Positions 58,887 to 64,000 of a stretch of DNA of 64,000 nucleotides are shown in pieces. Location of the stretch: NCBI GenBank assembly GCA_963698775.1, contig CAVOSE010000001.1, positions 46,177 through 110,176 on the forward strand, in the 5' to 3' direction. The first letter of the stretch is position 1, and each line of letters begins with the position of its first letter. The notes below the pieces were generated by a model. The model was not told where the DNA came from and ran no database searches. It saw nothing but the letters and a program-made list of their open reading frames with translations. A program made the translations under genes and the position numbers. The DNA is from Thiohalocapsa sp963698775. Its GTDB lineage: Bacteria; Pseudomonadota; Gammaproteobacteria; Chromatiales; Chromatiaceae.

Positions 58887-60935
58887 ATGTCTGACTACAA
58901 CGCGGAGGACGTCCGCAACATTGCTCTCGTCGGCCACGCCGGAGCCGGCAAGACCACCCTCGTGGAGGCACTGCTCGCCGCCGCCGGGGCCATCTCGGAG
59001 CCCGGCAGCGTGACCAAGGGCACGACGGTCTGCGACTACGACGACATGGAGAAGGACCTTCAGCACTCCCTGGACGTGGGTATCACTGGCTTCACCACCC
59101 ACGGCAAGCACATCAACCTGCTCGACACCCCCGGGTTCCCGGACTTTCTTGGCCGCGCCCTGTCGGCGCTGAGCGCGGTGGAAACCGCCGCCATCGTGGT
59201 CAACGCCGAGAATGGCATCGAGCCGATGACCCAGCGCCAGTGGAAGGCCGCCGACAATCGAAATCTGTGCCGCATGATCATCGTCAATCGGATTGACGCC
59301 GACGGCATCGACCTAGCGGACCTCACGGCCCAGCTCAAGGAGACCTTCGGCGCCGAGTGCCTGCCCATCAACCTACCCGCCGACGGCGGCAAGCGCGTCA
59401 TCGACTGCTTCTTCAACCCGTCCGGCGAGGGCGCCGACTTCTCGTCGGTGGAAGAGGCCCACGGCCAGATCATCGACCAGGTGGTGGAAGTGGACGAGGC
59501 GCTGATGGAGGTCTACCTGGAGCAGGGACAAGACCTCAAGCCCGAGCAGCTGCACGATCCGTTCGAAGCGGCCCTGCGCGAGGCGCACCTGATCCCGATC
59601 TGCTTCTGCTCCGCCGAGACCGGCGCCGGTATCCCGGAATTGCTGGAGATCCTGGTGCGGCTGATGCCGAACCCGGCCGAGGGCAACCCACCGCCGTTCC
59701 TCAAGGGCGAAGGCGCCGGCATCAAGCCGGTGGAAGTCGCTCCGGACCCATCCAAGCATGCCATCGCGCACGTCTTCAAGATCATCAACGACCCGTTCCG
59801 CGGCAAGATCAGCATCTTCCGCATCCACCAGGGCCGTATCACAACCAACACCCAGCTCTTCATCGGCGACGCCCGCAAGCCGTTCAAGGTCAGTCACCTG
59901 TACCGGGTGCACGGCAGCGAACTGAACGAGGTGAACGACGGCGTGCCCGGCGACATCCTGGCGGTCTCGCGGGTCGACGATATCTTCTTCGACGCCGTGC
60001 TGCACGACTCCCACGACGAGGACAACTTCCACCTCAATAGCATCGAGTGCCCGGTGCCGCTGTTCGGGCTGGCGGTCAACGTGGTCAAGCGCGGCGAAGA
60101 GCAGAAGCTGACGGACGCGATGCACAAGCTCGCGTCCGAAGACCCCTGCTTCCATGTCGAGCACAACGCCTCCGCCAACGAGACCGTCATGCGCGGCCTC
60201 GGCGAGCTGCACCTGAAGGTGCTGATGCGCCGGCTGTCCGAGCAGTTCCACGTCGACATCGAGACGCACCCGCCGAGCATCCCCTATCGCGAGACCATCA
60301 CCGCCAAGGCCGAGGGCCACCACCGGCACAAGAAGCAGACCGGCGGCGCCGGCCAGTTCGGTGAGGTCTGGCTGCGCATCGAGCCCATCGAGCAGGACGC
60401 CGGCTTCGAGTTTGTCGACGCCACCGTCGGCGGCTGTATCCCCAACCAGTTCATCCCGTCCATTGAAAAGGGCGTGCGGCAGGTCCTCGACGAGGGCGCC
60501 ATTGCCGGCTATCCGCTACAGGACGTGCGCGTGACGGTCTACGACGGCAAGTCGCACCCGGTGGACTCGAAGGACATCGCCTTCGCCACCGCCGGCAAGA
60601 AGGCCTTCATCGAGGCCATCGACAAGGCCAAGCCCGCGATCCTGGAGCCCATCGTCAAGATCCGCATCACGGCCCAGGACAGCGCCATGGGCGACCTCGC
60701 TGGCGACCTGTCCAGCCGCCGCGGACGCATCAACGGCAGCGAGTCCAAGAGCCGCGGTCGCATCGTCATCGAGGGCGAGGTGCCGCTGGCGGAGCTGGAG
60801 GGCTACGAGTCGCGACTGAAGTCCCTCACCGGCGGCGAAGGCAGCTACACCATCGAGCTCAGCCACTACCTGCCAGTCCCCGGCAACATCCAGCAGCAGC
60901 TGGCGGCGGCCTACCAGCGCGCCGCCGACGACTGA
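58887..60935 (+). CDS. Elongation factor G-like protein (EF-G2 type)
   Basis: This 682-residue GTPase has the EF-G fold: G1 GHAGAGKTTL, G3 DTPGFPDF, and NRID where NKxD is usual. Domains II to V follow (FRGKISIFRIHQG, HHRHKKQTGGAGQFGEVWLRI, LSSRRGRINGSESKSRGR). The shortened G domain (no G' insert) and divergence at G1 put it in the second EF-G group, which is distinct from the housekeeping fusA of the str operon. Its exact role is unclear. A stem-loop follows the stop. Confidence 0.9.
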   Translation: MSDYNAEDVRNIALVGHAGAGKTTLVEALLAAAGAISEPGSVTKGTTVCDYDDMEKDLQHSLDVGITGFTTHGKHINLLDTPGFPDFLGRALSALSAVETAAIVVNAENGIEPMTQRQWKAADNRNLCRMIIVNRIDADGIDLADLTAQLKETFGAECLPINLPADGGKRVIDCFFNPSGEGADFSSVEEAHGQIIDQVVEVDEALMEVYLEQGQDLKPEQLHDPFEAALREAHLIPICFCSAETGAGIPELLEILVRLMPNPAEGNPPPFLKGEGAGIKPVEVAPDPSKHAIAHVFKIINDPFRGKISIFRIHQGRITTNTQLFIGDARKPFKVSHLYRVHGSELNEVNDGVPGDILAVSRVDDIFFDAVLHDSHDEDNFHLNSIECPVPLFGLAVNVVKRGEEQKLTDAMHKLASEDPCFHVEHNASANETVMRGLGELHLKVLMRRLSEQFHVDIETHPPSIPYRETITAKAEGHHRHKKQTGGAGQFGEVWLRIEPIEQDAGFEFVDATVGGCIPNQFIPSIEKGVRQVLDEGAIAGYPLQDVRVTVYDGKSHPVDSKDIAFATAGKKAFIEAIDKAKPAILEPIVKIRITAQDSAMGDLAGDLSSRRGRINGSESKSRGRIVIEGEVPLAELEGYESRLKSLTGGEGSYTIELSHYLPVPGNIQQQLAAAYQRAADD

Positions 60936-60943
60936 GACGAGGA

Positions 60944-60965
60944 GCGCCGACTTTCCAGTCGGCGC
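60944..60965. terminator. Stem-loop after the EF-G-like gene
   Basis: A perfect 8-bp stem (GCGCCGAC / GTCGGCGC, 6-base loop TTTCCA) starts 9 bases past the stop. No T-run follows, so terminator strength is uncertain. Confidence 0.5.
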
Positions 60966-60978
60966 GTCACCCCCCAAC

Positions 60979-61004
60979 GTAGGGGCGAATTCATTCGCCC
61001 CTAC
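60979..61004. repeat. Perfect palindrome GTAGGGGCGAAT-TC-ATTCGCCCCTAC
   Basis: Two 12-bp arms are separated by 2 bases. The core (GGGCGAA...TTCGCCC) is shared with the repeat units at 7390 and 16404. It lies between the converging EF-G-like gene and apbE. Confidence 0.75.
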
Positions 61005-61047
61005 CCATCGATTCCGCCACCGACCAGCGCGGTCAGGCCAACGCCTA

Positions 61048-62121
61048 TTACTCGCCCTTAGCCACCTCCCCGACCACGGCATCAAACGCCTCGGTCGAAC
61101 GCGCCACCAATCCCTCCCCATCGTGCTCGATCAACAGCGCCTCCAACCCCAGCCGCTGCGCCAGAGCGAACCCGCGCTCAGGCCCCGACACCAGCAACGC
61201 GGTCGCCCAGGCATCGGCCAGCGCGGTCGAGTCCCCCAGCACCGTCACCGAGGCCAGCGCATGGGCCACCGGCCGGCCCGTGGCGGGATCGATGCTATGG
61301 GAGTAACGCCGGCCATCCAGCTCGAAGAAGTTGCGGTAGTCGCCGGACGTCGCCATGCCGCGATCCAGCAGCGGCACGACGCGAAACACCCGGCGCGCCC
61401 GCGGGTCCGGTTTCTCGACGGCAATGCGCCAGGGCTCACCGCGACCGTTGTGGCCATGGCCGTAGAGTTCGCCGCCGATCTCGACCAGGGCATTCACGAT
61501 ACCCGCTTCGGTTAGCAACACCGCGACCCGGTCGACGCCGTAGCCCTTGGCGATCGCGGACAGATCCAGGTACAGGTCCGGCTGCTGCTTGCGCAAGGCC
61601 GGCGGATCGAGCCGGACCTGCAACTTGGCATACCCGATGCGCGCCAGCGCCGCGTCGATCTCATCCTGCGACGGCAGCTCGTCGGCCTTCACCTCCGGCC
61701 CGAAACCCCACAGATTCACCAGCGGGCCAACGGTCACATCGAACGCCCCGCCGCTAGCCGTACTGATCGCCTGCGCCTCCGCCACCAACCGCGCCAGCTC
61801 CGCCGAGACCGGAACCCACTCCGTCGACGCATTGGCGTTGAAGCGAGACAACTCCGAGTCCGGCTGGTAGGTGGACATCAGGCCATTGATGTCGAGCAGC
61901 AGCGCATCGATCCGCCGTTGCAGCGCATCCGCATCCAACGACGCCGGGGCATCGACCAACTGCACGCTGTAGCTCGTCCCCATGGTCGAGCCGCGCAATA
62001 CGAGCAGCTCCGCGTCGGCACCGCCGTCGCAGCCTGCCGCCAGCAACACCACCCCAACCACGGCCAGCCATCGCAAGGCCCTTGCGCCAAGCGAGCCCGA
62101 CGGACTCCGTCCTGCGGCCAC
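61048..62121 (-). CDS. apbE: FAD:protein FMN transferase ApbE
   Basis: ApbE attaches FMN to a Thr in proteins such as RnfG and NqrC. The 357-residue lipoprotein has a signal ending in LAVVGVVLLAAGC. It has the ApbE blocks STMGTSYSVQLVDA, LMSTYQPDSELSRFNAN, FDVTVGPLVNLWGFGP, LDLSAIAKGYGVDRVA, VEIGGELYGHG, and HSIDPATGRPVAHALASVTVL with the metal-binding region. GTG at 62121 gives a plausible signal peptide; the frame runs to 62253 but those residues are not signal-like. In a diazotroph a likely target is Rnf, which is not in the window. Confidence 0.92.
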   Translation of the reverse strand: MAAGRSPSGSLGARALRWLAVVGVVLLAAGCDGGADAELLVLRGSTMGTSYSVQLVDAPASLDADALQRRIDALLLDINGLMSTYQPDSELSRFNANASTEWVPVSAELARLVAEAQAISTASGGAFDVTVGPLVNLWGFGPEVKADELPSQDEIDAALARIGYAKLQVRLDPPALRKQQPDLYLDLSAIAKGYGVDRVAVLLTEAGIVNALVEIGGELYGHGHNGRGEPWRIAVEKPDPRARRVFRVVPLLDRGMATSGDYRNFFELDGRRYSHSIDPATGRPVAHALASVTVLGDSTALADAWATALLVSGPERGFALAQRLGLEALLIEHDGEGLVARSTEAFDAVVGEVAKGE

Positions 62122-62257
62122 CCACGCGCACCGACCGCAACCCCGAACCCAAGCGAACAGCCCCCCCGCGCATGAACCACACCAGCCAGACGCAGGTTGC
62201 TCCACTATCCATCCTACAACCCCAACCTTAACGGCAACGACAGCGGCAACCACGACG

Positions 62258-62288
62258 GTAGGATGGGTAGAGCGCAGCGAAACCCATC
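62258..62288. repeat. Second copy of the GATGGGT...ACCCATC repeat
   Basis: It matches the unit at 10518-10548 with one base change (AGCGCAGCG for AGCGAAGCG). It lies just upstream of the apbE open frame, between apbE and the integrase gene. Confidence 0.85.
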
Positions 62289-62416
62289 ACCAACCCGTCC
62301 CGCAGGCGCCTGAACGGTTCCCGAAAAACCCACCGAACCGATCGGAAGAAACCCTAAGCGCATCGGATACCTCATCAATGCGGAACAACGGAGAAACAAA
62401 CAGAACTCAAAACCAA

Positions 62417-63862
62417 TTACAACAGACCATCCAACGGACTACGCACCCCCTGCCCGCCGCGATTCAGCACATGGGTATAGATCATGGTCGTCGATACATC
62501 CGCGTGACCGAGCAATTCCTGAACGGTACGAATGTCATAACCGGATTCCAACAAATGCGTTGCAAACGAGTGACGCAGGCAATGACAGTTCACCTTCTTT
62601 GTGAGCGCGGCGCGCTGCGCCGCCGCCTTCACCGCCTTCTGCAAGCCGTTCTCATGCACATGATGCCGCCGCGTCTTGCCGCTGCGCGGGTCCACGGACA
62701 GCCGCCCGCTCGGGAACAGGTACTGCCAGATCCACTCCTTCGGCGCGTTAGGCCACTTGCGCGCCAGCGCGTCCGGCAGAAACACCTCGCCATGACCCTG
62801 CGCCAAATCCTGCTCGTGCAGGGCGCGGACCTCTCGGAGTTGTTCCTGTAGCGGTTCCTCCAAGCGCGTCGGCAGCGGTACGACCCGGTCCTTCTGCCCC
62901 TTGCCATCCCGCACGACGATCTGGTGGTAGTGGAAGTCCACATCCTGAACCCGCAGCCGCACGCACTCCATCAGCCGCATCCCGGTCCCGTAGAGCAGTG
63001 CCGCCATCAAATGCTGCGTGCGCCCCTCGATCCCCGTCAGCAGCCGCGCGACCTCGGAGCGCTCCAGCACCACCGGCAGCCGCTTCGGCCGCTTGGCCCG
63101 AGTAAAGTCTCCCAACTCATCCAGCGAGCGGCCGAGCACCTGCTTGTACAGGAACGCCAGCGCGTTCAACGCCTGGCTCTGTGTGCTGGCCGACACATTG
63201 CCGCGCACCGCCAGGTCTTCGAGAAAGGCTCGGATGCGCTCCGCGCCTACCTCGGCCGGATCACGGGCGCCGCAAAACAAGATGAAACGGCACACCCAGG
63301 ATTCGTAGGCCTGCTCGGTGCGAATGGAATACCTGCGCCGCCGAATCTCCGCAACCATGCGCTCCAACAGCGCCTGATGCGTATCGCGCACCCCGTCCAA
63401 CGCAGAGCGCGCGTTCCGCTTCTCTTTGAACCTCGCCCCCGAGACCGGCGCATCGTTGTCTGATGCCGTGTGCACCGGTGACGCCTCGCGCGCGATCGTC
63501 GGATGATCGGGTGCCAGCGTGCGCGCCGAATCCCGCCAGAATCCCCAGTCCACCTGGTCCGCCACCGGCGCCCGCGCCGTGACCAGCAGATTCTGTATAG
63601 CATCGACGATCTGCACGAACTGCCAGTCCGCGGTTCTGTCTAGCTCACCCGCGCGCTTCAGATAGCCGGTCACGTCCTCGCGCGTGTGCTGGCCGAGCCG
63701 TTTGTCTGGGAATGCCTTTAGATAAACTTCGGCATGCCGTACGTGCCAACGCACCGCGGTGTCCTTGACCCCGTTTTTCCTTGCCCGATCAGAGAACTTA
63801 TCCCAGAAGCGCGCAACCGGATCGGGCGATGCCGTACCGGCTATTGTCCCATCGTTTTCCAT
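62417..63862 (-). CDS. intI: Integron-type tyrosine integrase with extra N-terminal domain
   Basis: Integron integrases recombine attI and attC sites to capture gene cassettes. This 481-residue protein has an IntI-like core from about residue 163 (RRRYSIRTEQAYESWV, RLPVVLERSEVARLL). Catalytic residues are Arg296, His427, Arg430, His453 and Tyr462 (GTGMRLMECVRL, CLRHSFATHLL, LLGHADVSTTMIYTH). The IntI-specific insert follows the core pattern FLPDALARKWPNAPKEW and DPRSGKTRRHHVHENGLQKA. Residues 15-120 form an additional helical domain like a second core-binding domain, absent from IntI1 (337 residues). The attI and any cassettes would lie to the right of 63863; the remaining 138 bases show no clear attC. 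Confidence 0.9.
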   Translation of the reverse strand: MENDGTIAGTASPDPVARFWDKFSDRARKNGVKDTAVRWHVRHAEVYLKAFPDKRLGQHTREDVTGYLKRAGELDRTADWQFVQIVDAIQNLLVTARAPVADQVDWGFWRDSARTLAPDHPTIAREASPVHTASDNDAPVSGARFKEKRNARSALDGVRDTHQALLERMVAEIRRRRYSIRTEQAYESWVCRFILFCGARDPAEVGAERIRAFLEDLAVRGNVSASTQSQALNALAFLYKQVLGRSLDELGDFTRAKRPKRLPVVLERSEVARLLTGIEGRTQHLMAALLYGTGMRLMECVRLRVQDVDFHYHQIVVRDGKGQKDRVVPLPTRLEEPLQEQLREVRALHEQDLAQGHGEVFLPDALARKWPNAPKEWIWQYLFPSGRLSVDPRSGKTRRHHVHENGLQKAVKAAAQRAALTKKVNCHCLRHSFATHLLESGYDIRTVQELLGHADVSTTMIYTHVLNRGGQGVRSPLDGLL

Positions 63863-64000
63863 GTGCTAGCGTACACCTACCTGACAGACGGTAGGGCCAT
63901 TGTACACAGCGAGCCGCGCTGATCAAGTGCAGCATTATGGTGATAGGCCGATTCTACCCTATTGGTGCTACACAGATTCTGCCTAGCACACCCGACCGAC

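Noticed and set aside
63863..64000. Search for attI/attC in the bases upstream of the integrase
   Set aside because: No convincing core-site pair (RYYYAAC / GTTRRRY) with inverted symmetry is visible in the 138 bases available.

Overview
This is a 64 kb stretch of a GC-rich gammaproteobacterial chromosome. It carries a nif gene block (nifE, nifN, nifX, two small nif-associated genes and fdxB), a sucrose-phosphate synthase/phosphatase pair typical of osmolyte makers, a classic rpsP-rimM-trmD-rplS operon and an HrcA/CIRCE heat-shock operon. Together these suggest a diazotrophic, salt-adapted member of the Chromatiales (purple sulfur bacterium-like). That placement is inference from gene content; no rRNA or photosynthesis gene is present to confirm it.

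Layout: 1-7.4 kb has a truncated ppx, an SCP2-like gene, a HEAT-repeat gene, a large 7TM-type histidine kinase and serB. 7.4-10.9 kb holds repeats, a small unknown gene, metA with an upstream P-loop ATPase gene, and a MITE. 11-16.5 kb has gltA, sbcB and the ribosomal/tRNA-modification operon. 16.5-20 kb carries an Anbu (proteasome-like) gene divergent from its usual partners, an alpha-E protein and a circularly permuted ATP-grasp enzyme. 20-30.4 kb holds envelope and transport genes, including an overlapping trio (cation exporter, PhnD-like binding protein, hybrid sensor kinase), cytochrome b561, a methyltransferase and trkH. 30.4-38.6 kb has dnaJ-dnaK-grpE-hrcA, a perfect CIRCE element, nadK and recN. 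38.7-45 kb has a MltD-like transglycosylase, a RAYT transposase unit, the sucrose genes and yceH. 45-52 kb is the nif block, with a divergent sigma-54/NifA control region. 52-58.6 kb has a giant RND pump gene with a histone-like tail, a second MITE copy and a Kef-type antiporter. 58.9-63.9 kb has an EF-G-like gene, apbE and an integron-type integrase with an extra N-terminal domain.

How the parts relate: nifE-N-X, the DUF269 and DUF683 genes and fdxB build and serve the FeMo-cofactor scaffold. A SIR2-like gene and a DUF1289-like gene point away from nifE, but a well-spaced -24/-12 promoter and a shared TGT-N10-ACA site suggest that they belong to the same NifA regulon. nifE as given is broken by a one-base deletion. 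Several repeat families punctuate the intergenic regions: two 157-bp MITE copies with TTA target duplications, REP-like palindromes, and a GGGGTCAGA-bounded transposase unit. No tRNA, rRNA or CRISPR array was seen.
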